Origin: Halomonas litopenaei
GTDB lineage: Bacteria; Pseudomonadota; Gammaproteobacteria; Pseudomonadales; Halomonadaceae
Reading direction: 5' to 3'
DNA length: 64,000 nt
NCBI RefSeq assembly: GCF_003045775.1
Contig: NZ_PXNS01000003.1
Coordinates: 124,001-188,000, forward strand
Shown: positions 17,011 through 26,085 of the stretch, in pieces
Numbering within the stretch: position 1 is the stretch's first letter
Layout: each line of letters starts with the position of its first letter
The notes under the pieces: generated by a model
Told to the model about the DNA's origin: nothing
The model's database searches: none
The model's input: the letters and a program-made list of their open reading frames with translations, nothing else
Position numbers and translations under genes: made by a program

Positions 17011-18840
17011 TTACACCGGCCAGGGTACGAAGATGACACCGAGCCCGAGTGCCACCAGGGCAGCCCTGAGCCACCAGGCGAAACGCCCGATCAGCCCGTA
17101 GGACACCAGGCCGAGGCCGATCAGCACGCCCAGGGTGGTGGCCAGGGCAGCGAAGACGCCGGAGCCAAGGTCGAGCAGCGCCGGGTGCGCGACCATCGCC
17201 AGCGGAATGACGTAGAGCCCGACCCCCAGCGCCATGGCCTTGCCCGCCACCTTCAGCCAGTTCTCGTCGGCCATGCCGGCGGCGATGAACACCGCACCAC
17301 ATACCGGTGGGGTGATGGTGGACAGCAGCGCGAACCAGAACACGAACAGGTGGGCGGTCAGCAGCGGCAGGCCCAGTTCGGTCAGCGCCGGCCCCGCCAC
17401 CGAGACGCAGATGACGTAGGCGGCGGTAGTCGGCACCTCCATGCCCAGCACCAGGCAGGCCAGGGCGATAAGCAGCAGCGCCGGCCACAGCTGCCCACCG
17501 GACAGCGACAGTATCGCCGAGGTGACCTTGACCCCGAGCCCGGTCAGCGACAGCACCCCGATGACCAGGGAGGCGCACAGGATGATCGCGCCGATGACCG
17601 CGATCTGGCGCCCGGCGGTCAGCGCTGCCTGGGCCAGGCGGGCGCGGAACTCCGTCCCCGACACCTTCAGCTCGGTGTTCATGGCCAACAGCGCAAGGCC
17701 TGCGAAGATCGCCACGCTGGCGGCGTACTGGGGGGTATTGCCGGCGTGGAAGATGCGCTCGAGCAGGATCGCAAAGGGCACCGCGAAGAAAAGTGCGGTG
17801 GTGATCACCTCACGCGCTGCCGGGCGGTCCTCGGCGGCCACCGGCTTGAGATCGAAACGGGTGGCGAAGGCGTTGATGCCGAGCCACACCGTGGCGAAGT
17901 AGAGAAAGGCCGGCAGCAGCGCCGCGGCCATGATCTCGGTGTAGGGGGTGCCGGTCAGCTCGACCATGACGAAGGCCCCTGCGCCCATCAACGGCGGCAT
18001 GATCTGGCCCCCGGACGAGGCCACCGCTTCCACCGCCGCCGCCAGCGAGCGTGGATAGCCGAGTCGCGCCATGGACGGGATGGTGATGGCTCCGGTGGAA
18101 GCTACGTTGGCCGACGCCGAGCCCGAGATCGAGCCCATCAGCGCACTAGAAATCACCGATACCTTGGCGCCGCCACCGGTCAGGCGGCCCGCCGCGGCGC
18201 CGGCCAGGTTCATGAAGCCACGCCCCGCCTCGCCCGCGTTGAGCACCGCACCAAAGATCACGAAGATCGCCACCACCGAGACACTGACCCCGGTCAGCTT
18301 GCCCCACAGCCCGCCCTCGGCGATGGTCAGCGAACCGACCAGGCTGGCCATGGGCAGGCCAGGATGACCAAACTCGCCGGGCACGTACTGGCCCAGGGCC
18401 GCATAGCCCAGCGCGATCGCGGTCACCAGCGGCAGCGGCCAGCCGATGGCACGCCGGGCGGCCTCCAGCGCCACCACAATCAGCAGTAGACCCACCGCCA
18501 TCTGCAGGGGGGTGTCGATAAAGCCGTACTGGCCGCTCAGGGCGTCCTCGTTCAAGGCAATATAGCCGCAGGCGGCGATACCGAGGGCGGTCAGCCCCAG
18601 GCCGCTGATGCGCTGCCACGGCGTGCGGGCGGAAAACACCAGCACCCAGGGCAACACCAGCGCCATGTGCAGTGGCCGACTGATCAGTGCCGGCGTCAGG
18701 CCGTGGAAGATCAGTCCCAGGTGAAACACCACCGACAGGGCACCGAGCGCGATCCATAACGGGGCACCCGGCCACGGCGAACGAACAGGATCACGCGCGT
18801 CGGCCGCTGTGGCCGACGAAGAAGCGTCGCTTGAGTTCAT
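17011..18840 (-). CDS. TRAP transporter fused permease (TAXI type, DctQM fusion)
   Basis: This is a 609-aa integral membrane protein with about 16 or more hydrophobic segments. The first third corresponds to the small (4TM) permease and the rest to the large DctM domain. Signature regions include SSALMGSISGSASANVASTGAITIPSM, SSGGQIMPPLMGAGAF and VPTTAAYVICVSVA. Such fusions always pair with a TAXI receptor, which is encoded just upstream. The extreme N-terminus is hydrophilic (Ser/Ala/Asp rich). The ligand is unknown; glutamate or dicarboxylates are common for the family. Confidence 0.92.
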   Translation of the reverse strand: MNSSDASSSATAADARDPVRSPWPGAPLWIALGALSVVFHLGLIFHGLTPALISRPLHMALVLPWVLVFSARTPWQRISGLGLTALGIAACGYIALNEDALSGQYGFIDTPLQMAVGLLLIVVALEAARRAIGWPLPLVTAIALGYAALGQYVPGEFGHPGLPMASLVGSLTIAEGGLWGKLTGVSVSVVAIFVIFGAVLNAGEAGRGFMNLAGAAAGRLTGGGAKVSVISSALMGSISGSASANVASTGAITIPSMARLGYPRSLAAAVEAVASSGGQIMPPLMGAGAFVMVELTGTPYTEIMAAALLPAFLYFATVWLGINAFATRFDLKPVAAEDRPAAREVITTALFFAVPFAILLERIFHAGNTPQYAASVAIFAGLALLAMNTELKVSGTEFRARLAQAALTAGRQIAVIGAIILCASLVIGVLSLTGLGVKVTSAILSLSGGQLWPALLLIALACLVLGMEVPTTAAYVICVSVAGPALTELGLPLLTAHLFVFWFALLSTITPPVCGAVFIAAGMADENWLKVAGKAMALGVGLYVIPLAMVAHPALLDLGSGVFAALATTLGVLIGLGLVSYGLIGRFAWWLRAALVALGLGVIFVPWPV

Positions 18841-18914
18841 GAAATCAGCACATCATCGATGAAACGGAGCGGGCCCACAGGGGCCCGCCGGGTCGAGATC
18901 TGGACAGGATCGTC

Positions 18915-19889
18915 TCAGCGCAGGGCCTCGGGCACCTTCACGTCGACCTCGTCGTAGTAGCGCAGGGCGCCGGGGTGCAGCGGCCCCTCGAGGTTGGTCA
19001 GCATCTGCGGCGAGATCGCCTGCCACCAGGGTGAGGTCTCGGCCATGGCCTCGCGGCGCTCCCAGAAGGTCCTGGTCAGGGTGTAGGCGGTGTCCTCGTC
19101 CATCGCGCTGGTGGTGTAGGCCACCACCGGCAGCGAGGTGGTCAGCACGTCCTCGTCGATACCCGCGTAGGTGCCGGCGGGGATGGTCTGGGGCGCGGCG
19201 CCAGTGGCCTCGACCTGTGCTTCGGTGAACGACACCAGGCCGACATCATGGCTCGCGGCGGTCTCGATCACGTTGGGTGCGGGAAAGGAACTGGCGGTGG
19301 CGAAGGCGTCGATCTGGCCGTTCTTGAGCGCGTCGGGGGCACTGCCCACGTCGGCGTCGTCGACCTCGACCTGGTCGGCGAGGTCGAATAGCTCGAGATA
19401 GCGTGCGGCCTCGCGGGCACCGAAGGAGCCCTGGCCGATCAGCAGGTGCTTGCCGGCCAGTTCATCGATGCCGAGGGTGTCCTGCTCGCCCGCCACCACG
19501 AAGTGCATGGTCAGCGAGGGAATCGGGAAGAGTGCACGAATGTCCTGCAAGCGCGGATGGTTGCGACTCTCGAAGGGGCCGGTACCCTCGCGGGCGCGGG
19601 TCACCAGGCCGGGCGGCGAGGTGAAGACGTAGTTGCCGGGACGCGCCATCACCTCCATGACGTTCTGCACCGAGCCCTGGCTCTCTTCCAGGGTCAGGGT
19701 CATGTCACCCTCGGTGCCGGCCTTGATCGCCTCGGACAGCTCCACTCCCATCTGGTAGTAGGCGGTACCGGCGGAGGCGGACTTGTAGGTCAGGCGGGTC
19801 TGGGCGTGGGCGCTTGCGGCGGTCAGCACCATGCTACCGGCGAGCACAGCCGTCAGGGCCTTGAGGCCACGGCTTCGAAGATGACGCAT
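18915..19889 (-). CDS. TAXI-family TRAP solute-binding protein
   Basis: This is a 324-aa periplasmic receptor. The signal peptide LKALTAVLAGSMVLTAASAHA is cleaved near residue 29. The mature part starts TRLTYKSASAGTAYYQMGVELSEAI, the TAXI-type opening. A GTGPFES segment and the SLTMHFVVAG strand follow. It precedes the fused permease by 74 bases in one operon. GGAGA lies about 8 nt upstream of the start. Confidence 0.9.
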   Translation of the reverse strand: MRHLRSRGLKALTAVLAGSMVLTAASAHAQTRLTYKSASAGTAYYQMGVELSEAIKAGTEGDMTLTLEESQGSVQNVMEVMARPGNYVFTSPPGLVTRAREGTGPFESRNHPRLQDIRALFPIPSLTMHFVVAGEQDTLGIDELAGKHLLIGQGSFGAREAARYLELFDLADQVEVDDADVGSAPDALKNGQIDAFATASSFPAPNVIETAASHDVGLVSFTEAQVEATGAAPQTIPAGTYAGIDEDVLTTSLPVVAYTTSAMDEDTAYTLTRTFWERREAMAETSPWWQAISPQMLTNLEGPLHPGALRYYDEVDVKVPEALR

Positions 19890-20039
19890 TGAGGGGGTCT
19901 CCAGTCGACAGCGGGCGTGGCCAGTGCCTCGTTTTGCTTATGCTCCCGCCAGGCTTCAGGATCTGGCGGGAATGGCCGGCCAACAGCATATTCGACTGGC
20001 GTGATTCGTGCCACGGCGCCAAGACACTCGTGGCCCCAA

Positions 20040-20074
20040 GAAAAAGTCGCGGGCGCCGAGCATAGCGACGCCCG
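20040..20074 (-). terminator. Rho-independent terminator after the permease-iolG unit
   Basis: Read on the minus strand, CGGGCG (20074-20069) pairs with CGCCCG (20055-20050). The hairpin is followed by a run of five T. It lies 55 bases beyond the iolG stop and upstream of the TAXI receptor gene, so it separates the inositol genes from the TAXI operon. Confidence 0.7.
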
Positions 20075-20128
20075 TGGCCAATGATGTCAGACGCCCGCGC
20101 TATCAGGGCAGGCAGCGTGACACCAGTT

Positions 20129-21133
20129 TCAGCGGTAGAAGGCGGGACGCTCGGCCAACGCGATCGGCTCGACCTGCTGCGAATGCCGCGCCTTGACGCA
20201 GGCGTCACTGGTCACCGCCGCCACATAGCCATCCCAGGCGGTAGGGCCATGCCGCTCGCCCTTGGCGGTGGCATCGACCCACTCCTGAAACTCCACATCG
20301 AAGGCGTCGATAAAGCGGTCCTTCCAGTGGGTGATCACGCCCAGCGAATCCCGTGCGCTGTGACGCAGCGGCACGCTCGCCGGTTGCGGCAGATCGGCAA
20401 CGCCGCTCTCCCCCACCAGTTCGCAGCGAATGTCATAGCCGTACTGGCAGTTGAGGAAGCTCTCGATGGTGATGACCATGCCCTTGCGGGTGCGCAGGAT
20501 GATCAGCGAGGGGTCCTGCAGATCACCCTCCACCAGGCTGGAAACCCGCGGCTGGATGACCTGGGCGCTGACGTAGTCGTCCTCCAGCAGCCAGCGCATC
20601 ACGTCGAACTCGTGGACGCAGGAATCGATCAGGCCCGCATCGCCGGAGAAGTTGGCCTGGGCATTGCGATGCGCGCACTTGGCGATCAGCGGCTGGCCGA
20701 TGCCACCCTCGTCGAGCAGCGCCTTCAGCTGGCGGTATGCCCAGTCGAAACGGCGCATGAAGCCTACCTGGACCAGCGCACGACCCGAGGCAATCTCGGC
20801 CTCGACGATACGCAGGCAGCCCTCGGCGGTGGTGGCCAGTGGCTTTTCGCAGAATACCGGCTTGCCCGCCTCGATGGCGGCCAGTACGAATTCCTCGTGG
20901 GTCGGTCCCCAGGAGGTCACCACCACGGCGTCGACCTCGGCGGCGTTGATGACGTCGTGGCCGCTGGCATAGGCCCTGGCCTCGATGCCGACCTCGTCGA
21001 TGGCGGCCTGTGCCTGCTCGAGGCCGACATCACTGGCGGCCACCACCCTCGCACCCTTGAGGGTATGGTTCAGCCGGCGCATATGTTCCTTGCCGATGGC
21101 TCCGGTACCGATGATGCCGATAGATAGCGTCAT
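20129..21133 (-). CDS. iolG: myo-Inositol 2-dehydrogenase
   Basis: This Gfo/Idh/MocA oxidoreductase (334 aa) oxidises myo-inositol to scyllo-inosose with NAD. The Rossmann motif is GIIGTGAIG (residues 6-14). The EKP motif with the catalytic lysine is CEKP (Lys97), and the catalytic Asp/His pair lies in GLIDSCVHEFD (Asp170, His174). Length and spacing match Bacillus IolG. The start is ATG 21133, preceded by AAGGAG; the frame is open for 54 more codons without sense. It follows the NCS1-like permease in one transcription unit. A second IolG-like gene lies at 36664-37650; this copy is the closer match. Confidence 0.88.
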   Translation of the reverse strand: MTLSIGIIGTGAIGKEHMRRLNHTLKGARVVAASDVGLEQAQAAIDEVGIEARAYASGHDVINAAEVDAVVVTSWGPTHEEFVLAAIEAGKPVFCEKPLATTAEGCLRIVEAEIASGRALVQVGFMRRFDWAYRQLKALLDEGGIGQPLIAKCAHRNAQANFSGDAGLIDSCVHEFDVMRWLLEDDYVSAQVIQPRVSSLVEGDLQDPSLIILRTRKGMVITIESFLNCQYGYDIRCELVGESGVADLPQPASVPLRHSARDSLGVITHWKDRFIDAFDVEFQEWVDATAKGERHGPTAWDGYVAAVTSDACVKARHSQQVEPIALAERPAFYR

Positions 21134-21263
21134 GTCTGGCTCCTTTCTGTTATTGACCACTTGTTGAAATCGCACCTGCTGCCCTCGCATGGGTCGAAAA
21201 CGTCGTGTGGGCAGCGTCAAGGCTCTACCAGCGTCGCGGCGCTGGTGCCAGAGCCAGGTGGCG

Positions 21264-21289
21264 TGGCCGCCCGATCGCTCGGGCGGCCA
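21264..21289 (-). other. Intercistronic stem-loop between the permease and iolG
   Basis: A perfect 11-bp stem TGGCCGCCCGA / TCGGGCGGCCA has a TCGC loop and no T run. It may stabilise the upstream message or set the permease/dehydrogenase ratio. Confidence 0.6.
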
Positions 21290-21320
21290 TGTCACTTAGC
21301 CTTGTTGAGGGTTGGGGTCA

Positions 21321-23051
21321 TCACACATGGGGATCGTCTGCGGCAAGCGCCGCCGCCGGGCGACGACGATGAATCCAGATCGAAGCGCACACGAAGTACA
21401 CCAGCGACAGCGGAATCACCAGCCACTTGAAGGTTTCCACGTAGTCGACGACAGCGGCGTTGTCACCGGTCCATGACCACAGTGCCGCCAGGATGATGAT
21501 CACCAGGCAGGCAAACGAGATCAGGTACAGCGGATCACGACGATTGACCGCGGGCTGCGCCTGGGGCGACTCGCCGGGCAGTTCCGGCGGATCCACCGGG
21601 CCATAGGCCTCTTCGTAATAGTCGATACCGGACTCGGTGTTCGCGCCCATCCGGCGGCACAGCAGCGGGTAGAGCAGAAAGCTCAGGGTCCACACCGGGA
21701 GAAACACGACAAACAGATGCACCTGGGGCAGGGCAATGAGCACGACGCCGAGGATCACCCCGATGGCCCAGGTCAGCATGGCCGGACGATTGTCCTCGAG
21801 CCCCTGATGTTCGCGCCACAGCGGGCGGATCGACAGGCGCGGCAGCAGGAAATGCTCGGCGGCGATGATCGCGCCGATGGGGGCCATCATCATCACGAAG
21901 TAGGACAGGACGTTGAGCAGCGAACCGAAGACGAACGGGAAGCAGGCGACGACCGTGGTGGCAGCCCCCACCACCAGGGCAACGTTGAACGGCTTGTGAC
22001 GATGGAACACCGCCTGAAACGCCAGCCCGGAGCGATAGAGGCTGGGGATCGAAGTGGTCCAGCCGGCGATCACTACCGCCACCAGCCCCATGGCGCCGAG
22101 CAGACGGAAGGCGATGGCGCCCGGATCAAGATCGACCATGGCTTCCTTGAGCAGCATCGCCGAGGTGGCGCCAAGGATGCCCGCACAGACCCAGGCCATG
22201 AAGTGGCCGATGTACATGCCAGAGGCTGAAAAGTAGCCGTAGGAGGACTTGCGCGCGAAGCGCAGGATGCTCATGTCGCTCATGCCGAGGTGCATCGGCA
22301 GGTTGATGCCCCAGGCCCAGGCGGCGATGACCCACATGTTGATGCCAGGCTCGCCTTCGGGAGTAACGCCGGTCCACACCAGTGCACCGAGCACGTTGCC
22401 CAGGCCATCGATGCCTTGCTCGGCGCCCAGGTGGGTGACGATGGGGATCGACAGGATACCGCTGACCAGGAACATGATCGCCATCCAGGGCGCGCATACG
22501 GTGGAAAAGTTGGCGATGCGCTTGAAGCCCTTGAGGGTCAGCCAGACGGTAAAGGCGCCGACCAGCAGCGCCAGGATCACGAAGCTGGCACTGGTGGGAT
22601 AGAGTCCCACCTGGGGCGGAATATCGGTCAGCACCCGGAAGGCCGAGGCCGAGACCGTGATCATGGCGCCGGCGATGACGGCGTAGAAGACACCATTGAG
22701 GATGTTGTAGACGGTGGAGATCTTCTTGCCGGCAAGCCGGGCCAGGAACCAGTACACCGTCATGCGGGTGCGGGTAGCCACCGGACTGCAGATCCAGGCC
22801 CAGGACAGCACCGCCATGAAATTACCGAGAATCAGGCCCCAGATCAGATCACCGGTGGAAACACCTAAGGTGACCAGCGCTGCGCCGATGACGAATTCGG
22901 TGCCGGCCACGTGCTCACCGGAGTAGGCCCCGAGAAAGTACTTGCCGCTCAACTGCCGGCTGGGGGGAATGCGTTGATATTCGAGCTCTTCGCTCTGGGC
23001 GTTGTCGTCCGCTGTCGCGGTCGCCTGCGCCCCTGCCGCTTCTGTGCTCAT
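21321..23051 (-). CDS. NCS1-like (purine-cytosine permease family) transporter, candidate inositol carrier
   Basis: This is a 576-aa membrane protein with about 12 hydrophobic segments. Early regions GAYSGEHVAGTEFVIGAALVTL, GNFMAVLSWAWICSPVA and the conserved central WAWGINLPMHLGMSDMSILRF place it in the NCS1/cytosine-permease superfamily. The cytoplasmic loop and C-terminal tail are longer than in CodB. ATG 23051 is chosen; GTG 23063 is an alternative, and neither has a strong ribosome-binding site. It shares a unit with iolG and has both regulon operators upstream. I therefore infer transport of inositol or a related polyol, an unusual substrate for this superfamily; nucleobase transport remains possible. 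Confidence 0.75.
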   Translation of the reverse strand: MSTEAAGAQATATADDNAQSEELEYQRIPPSRQLSGKYFLGAYSGEHVAGTEFVIGAALVTLGVSTGDLIWGLILGNFMAVLSWAWICSPVATRTRMTVYWFLARLAGKKISTVYNILNGVFYAVIAGAMITVSASAFRVLTDIPPQVGLYPTSASFVILALLVGAFTVWLTLKGFKRIANFSTVCAPWMAIMFLVSGILSIPIVTHLGAEQGIDGLGNVLGALVWTGVTPEGEPGINMWVIAAWAWGINLPMHLGMSDMSILRFARKSSYGYFSASGMYIGHFMAWVCAGILGATSAMLLKEAMVDLDPGAIAFRLLGAMGLVAVVIAGWTTSIPSLYRSGLAFQAVFHRHKPFNVALVVGAATTVVACFPFVFGSLLNVLSYFVMMMAPIGAIIAAEHFLLPRLSIRPLWREHQGLEDNRPAMLTWAIGVILGVVLIALPQVHLFVVFLPVWTLSFLLYPLLCRRMGANTESGIDYYEEAYGPVDPPELPGESPQAQPAVNRRDPLYLISFACLVIIILAALWSWTGDNAAVVDYVETFKWLVIPLSLVYFVCASIWIHRRRPAAALAADDPHV

Positions 23052-23092
23052 AACGTTGTCCACTTGTTATTGGAGGATCGATGGCCCTTGTG

Positions 23093-23108
23093 ACCGGTTG
23101 CAAACGGT
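23093..23108. promoter_or_regulatory. LacI-type operator, site 1
   Basis: ACCGGTTGCAAACGGT is palindromic at 7 of 8 pairs. Its first 13 bases, ACCGGTTGCAAAC, recur exactly upstream of iolI and upstream of the lacI gene. It lies in the 5' leader of the NCS1-like permease, 42 bases before the start. Confidence 0.6.
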
Positions 23109-23157
23109 CAGGGCTCCAACCTCGGCGGTCCATGTTTTTCCACGGCCCACACCAAAT

Positions 23158-23209
23158 GAAACATACATTCCGAAATAAAAAACAACAAACCAAACGTTCT
23201 ATACTTTAG
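23158..23209 (-). promoter_or_regulatory. Promoter and RpiR-type operator of the permease-iolG unit
   Basis: On the minus strand, AAAGTATAGAACGTTTGG (23208-23191) contains a TATAGA box; the same string recurs before iolI and in part before the ABC operon. GGAATGTATGTTTC (23171-23158) is a GGAA-N6-TTTC half-conserved palindrome lying downstream of the box, where a bound repressor would block transcription. Confidence 0.5.
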
Positions 23210-23349
23210 TCGACTCGAACGCCTGATCCGACAAAATTGTAAATAACGTAATCCATGACGACATCTTTAACTGAATTGGCGCACACAAACATCGTCTATC
23301 CGCCATAACCACTCGCTCCAGTCCCACGATTCAACACCTGCCGCGATAG

Positions 23350-23379
23350 CCAAAAGGAAGGCGCCGGATTCGGCGCCTT
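23350..23379 (-). terminator. Terminator of the iolC-iolD-iolE-iolA operon
   Basis: A perfect 9-bp stem AAGGCGCCG / CGGCGCCTT (23358-23379) has a 4-nt loop and is followed on the minus strand by CCTTTT. It lies about 160 bases beyond the iolA stop and ahead of the separate permease promoter. Confidence 0.65.
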
Positions 23380-23541
23380 GGCAAGCGTGAAGCGGCGCAA
23401 CCGGATAGCCTCCGCCCCCGGTACGCTGCAGCATCGCCGACGGGACAGGGCACCAACGCCGAAGCGGGACGCTTGATGCACCGCCAAGGCGACACACGCA
23501 CCGCTACGGCGTCATACGCAGTCACAGGACCACAGGTACAG

Positions 23542-25044
23542 CTACAGCGTCGGCATGGTGAAGTGACCGCCGCTATCACGTACCTCGCTGGGCCAGCGCT
23601 GGGTGATGGTCTTCATGCGGGTGTAGAAGCGCACGCCGTCGGGGCCATGCATATGCAGCGGGCCGAACAGCGAGCGCTTCCAGCCGCCAAAGCTGTGAAA
23701 GGCCATGGGCACCGGGATCGGCACGTTGACGCCGACCATGCCGACCTGGATGCGCTCGCAGTACTGGCGAGCGGCGGCGCCGTCACGGGTAAAGATGGCG
23801 GTACCATTGCCGTATTCGTGGTCGTTGACCATGGCCAGGGCGTCTTCGAAGCTGTCGACGCGGGCGATCGCCAGCACCGGGCCAAAGATTTCCTCGCGGT
23901 GGATGCGCATGCCCGGCGTGACGTGGTCGAACAGCGAACCACCGACGAAGAAGCCATTGCCGGCGTTGTCGATGGTCGCCTCACGTCCGTCCACCACCAG
24001 CTCGGCGCCCTCGTCGACGCCGGCCTGGATATAGCCGACCACCTTGTCCAGGTGAACGCGGGTGACCAGCGGCCCCATGTCGTGGTCGGGTCCATCCTTG
24101 ATGCCGGGGCCGACGCTCAGCGTCTGCAGCCGTTCGACCAGCTTGGCACGCAGCCGCTCGGCGGTCTCCTCGCCCACCGGCACCGCCACCGAGATCGCCA
24201 TGCAGCGCTCGCCGGCGCTGCCGTAGGCCGCGCCCATCAACGCATCCACCGCCTGGTCGAGGTCGGCATCGGGCATCACCACCATGTGGTTCTTGGCGCC
24301 GCCCAGCGCCTGAACCCGCTTACCGTGGGCAGACGCCGTGGCGTAGATGTATTCGGCGATGGGCGTCGAGCCGACGAAGCTGACCGCCTGCACCCGCTCA
24401 TCGGTGAGCAGCACGTCCACGCTCTCCTTGTCGCCGTTGACCACGTTGAACACGCCATCCGGCAGGCCGGCTTGCTTGAGCAGCTCGGCCAGGCGCATCG
24501 GCGTGGACGGATCCTTCTCCGATGGCTTCATCACGAAGGTGTTGCCGCAGGCCAGCGCCACCGGGAACATCCACATCGGCACCATGGCCGGGAAGTTGAA
24601 CGGCGAGATGCCGGCGCACACGCCCAGCGGCTGCATCAGCGAGAAGCTGTCGACACCGGTGCCGACGTTGAGGGAATGTTCGCCCTTCTGCAGGTGCGGT
24701 ATGCCGCAGGCGAATTCCACCACCTCGAGCCCGCGTGTCAGCTCGCCCTTGGCGTCGGAGAACACCTTGCCGTGCTCGGAGGAAATCAGCCGCGCGATCT
24801 CGTCGGCGTGCTCTTCCACCAGCGCCTTGAACTTGAACAGAATGCGTGAACGCTTGAGCGGTGACATTTTGGCCCAGCCGGGGAAGGCTTCGTCGGCGAC
24901 GCGGATGGCGTCACGGGTCTCGTCGGCGCTGGACAGTGCTACCTGACGTGTCACCTCGCCGCTGGCCGGGTCGAAGACCTCGGCAGTGCGGCCACTGTGG
25001 CTGGCCTGGGGCTGGCCGGCGATAAAGTTGCCCAGAATGGTCAT
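23542..25044 (-). CDS. iolA: CoA-acylating malonate/methylmalonate-semialdehyde dehydrogenase
   Basis: This 500-aa aldehyde dehydrogenase family enzyme converts malonate semialdehyde, the last product of inositol breakdown, to acetyl-CoA and CO2. The nucleophile is in AYGSAGERCMAI (Cys281). The NAD-binding segment SFVGSTPIAEYIY and the family sequence GGAKNHMVVMPDAD are present. The general-base Glu of ordinary aldehyde dehydrogenases is missing, as expected for CoA-acylating members. ATG 25044 is chosen because AGGAG lies 6 nt upstream. Last gene of the iolC-D-E-A unit. The same enzyme also serves valine degradation (mmsA), but the neighbours point to iolA. Confidence 0.92.
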   Translation of the reverse strand: MTILGNFIAGQPQASHSGRTAEVFDPASGEVTRQVALSSADETRDAIRVADEAFPGWAKMSPLKRSRILFKFKALVEEHADEIARLISSEHGKVFSDAKGELTRGLEVVEFACGIPHLQKGEHSLNVGTGVDSFSLMQPLGVCAGISPFNFPAMVPMWMFPVALACGNTFVMKPSEKDPSTPMRLAELLKQAGLPDGVFNVVNGDKESVDVLLTDERVQAVSFVGSTPIAEYIYATASAHGKRVQALGGAKNHMVVMPDADLDQAVDALMGAAYGSAGERCMAISVAVPVGEETAERLRAKLVERLQTLSVGPGIKDGPDHDMGPLVTRVHLDKVVGYIQAGVDEGAELVVDGREATIDNAGNGFFVGGSLFDHVTPGMRIHREEIFGPVLAIARVDSFEDALAMVNDHEYGNGTAIFTRDGAAARQYCERIQVGMVGVNVPIPVPMAFHSFGGWKRSLFGPLHMHGPDGVRFYTRMKTITQRWPSEVRDSGGHFTMPTL

Positions 25045-25108
25045 GCGGTGCTCCTGATACAAAGAGTTATCGAACAGATGACTGAAGACATCGGCACGGG
25101 GGTCGCTG

Positions 25109-26008
25109 TCACGAGGCCAGGGCCAGCCCGGCCTCGTCGCAGCAGCGTGCAAGATGGTCATAGCCCTTGCGGGCATAGGTCAGTGGATGGGCCACGGCGG
25201 GATCCTGCTCGGCCTCCACCACCACCCAGCCCTGGTAGTCGTGCGCGACCAGCCCCTGGAACAACCGGCCATAGTCGATGAAGCCATCACCGGGCACGGT
25301 GAACATGCCGTCCAGTACCCCTTCCAGGAAGCTCCGGTTGCGGTTGCGCACATCGGCCAGCACCTCGGCACGGATATCCTTGCAGTGCACATGGTTGACG
25401 CGTGCAGCGTGACGCTCGAGCACGCCGAACGGATCGCCACCGGCAGCCACCAGGTGGCCGGTGTCCAGAAGCAGGCCCAGCGCCGGTCCGGTGGCCGCCA
25501 TCAGCCGGTCGATGTCGGCCTCGGATTCCACCAGCGTTCCCAGATGGTGGTGATAGGCGATCTGCACGCCCTCGCGCTGGCAGTGTTCGGCCACCTGGTC
25601 AAGGCGCTCGGTAAACAGCGTCCATTCCTCGTCGCTCATGGTGGGGCGATGGCTCAGCGGTACCCCCATCTGTCCATGCACGCAGCGCGAGACCTCGCAG
25701 AACACCATGACCCTGGCGCCGAGCGCCTTGAGCAGTTCCAGATGGGGCGTCAGCGCTGCGATCTCCTCCTCGGCGCTGCGGGTCAAAAGCTCGGCGCTGT
25801 ACCAGCCTGACACCAGCGACAGTTGGTGACGCTCGAGGATCGGCCCCAGGGTGGCGGCGTCGCGGGGAAACTTGTGGCCCAGCTCGAAGCCGTCGAAACC
25901 GGCCTCTCGTCCCTCGGCGAGGCAGGTCTCCAGCGGGGTGTCTCCGCCCAGCGAGGGCAGGTCATCATTGGTCCAGGTCAGGGGGTTGATGCCCAGTCTT
26001 ATGCTCAT
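25109..26008 (-). CDS. iolE: myo-Inosose-2 dehydratase
   Basis: This 299-aa TIM-barrel (xylose-isomerase-like) enzyme dehydrates scyllo-inosose to 3D-(3,5/4)-trihydroxycyclohexane-1,2-dione. It starts with IRLGINPLTWTNDDLPSLG, the recognisable IolE opening. Metal-ligand regions are present: QIAYHHHLGTLVES, GLLLDTGHLVAAGGDP, NHVHCKDI and WVVVEAEQDP. CGGAGGA precedes the start. It lies between iolD and iolA. Confidence 0.92.
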   Translation of the reverse strand: MSIRLGINPLTWTNDDLPSLGGDTPLETCLAEGREAGFDGFELGHKFPRDAATLGPILERHQLSLVSGWYSAELLTRSAEEEIAALTPHLELLKALGARVMVFCEVSRCVHGQMGVPLSHRPTMSDEEWTLFTERLDQVAEHCQREGVQIAYHHHLGTLVESEADIDRLMAATGPALGLLLDTGHLVAAGGDPFGVLERHAARVNHVHCKDIRAEVLADVRNRNRSFLEGVLDGMFTVPGDGFIDYGRLFQGLVAHDYQGWVVVEAEQDPAVAHPLTYARKGYDHLARCCDEAGLALAS

Positions 26009-26031
26009 GGCGTCCTCCGGCGTTCGGTGCT

Positions 26032-26051
26032 CCAGGCGCCGGCGCGCCTGG
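26032..26051 (-). other. Intercistronic stem-loop between iolD and iolE
   Basis: A perfect 8-bp stem CCAGGCGC / GCGCCTGG has a CGGC tetraloop and no T run on the minus strand; the adjacent AATATTTGG is on the iolD side. Confidence 0.5.
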
Positions 26052-26085
26052 AATATTTGGTTGTTGTGGCAGAGCGGACTCGGGC

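Larger units (their letters stand above)
23052..23541 (-). promoter_or_regulatory. 490-bp regulatory gap between the NCS1-like permease and iolA
   Basis: From the permease outward this gap holds a LacI-type site (23093-23108), an RpiR-type site (23158-23171), a TATAGA -10-like box on the minus strand (23203-23198) and an AT-rich stretch. Further out is the iolA terminator hairpin (23358-23379). The remaining 160 bases before the iolA stop show nothing I can name. Confidence 0.6.

Noticed and set aside
17185..18489. 434-aa + strand frame opposite the TAXI permease
   Set aside because: Arg/Gly/His/Gln-rich translation typical of an antisense frame; the minus-strand permease is unmistakable.
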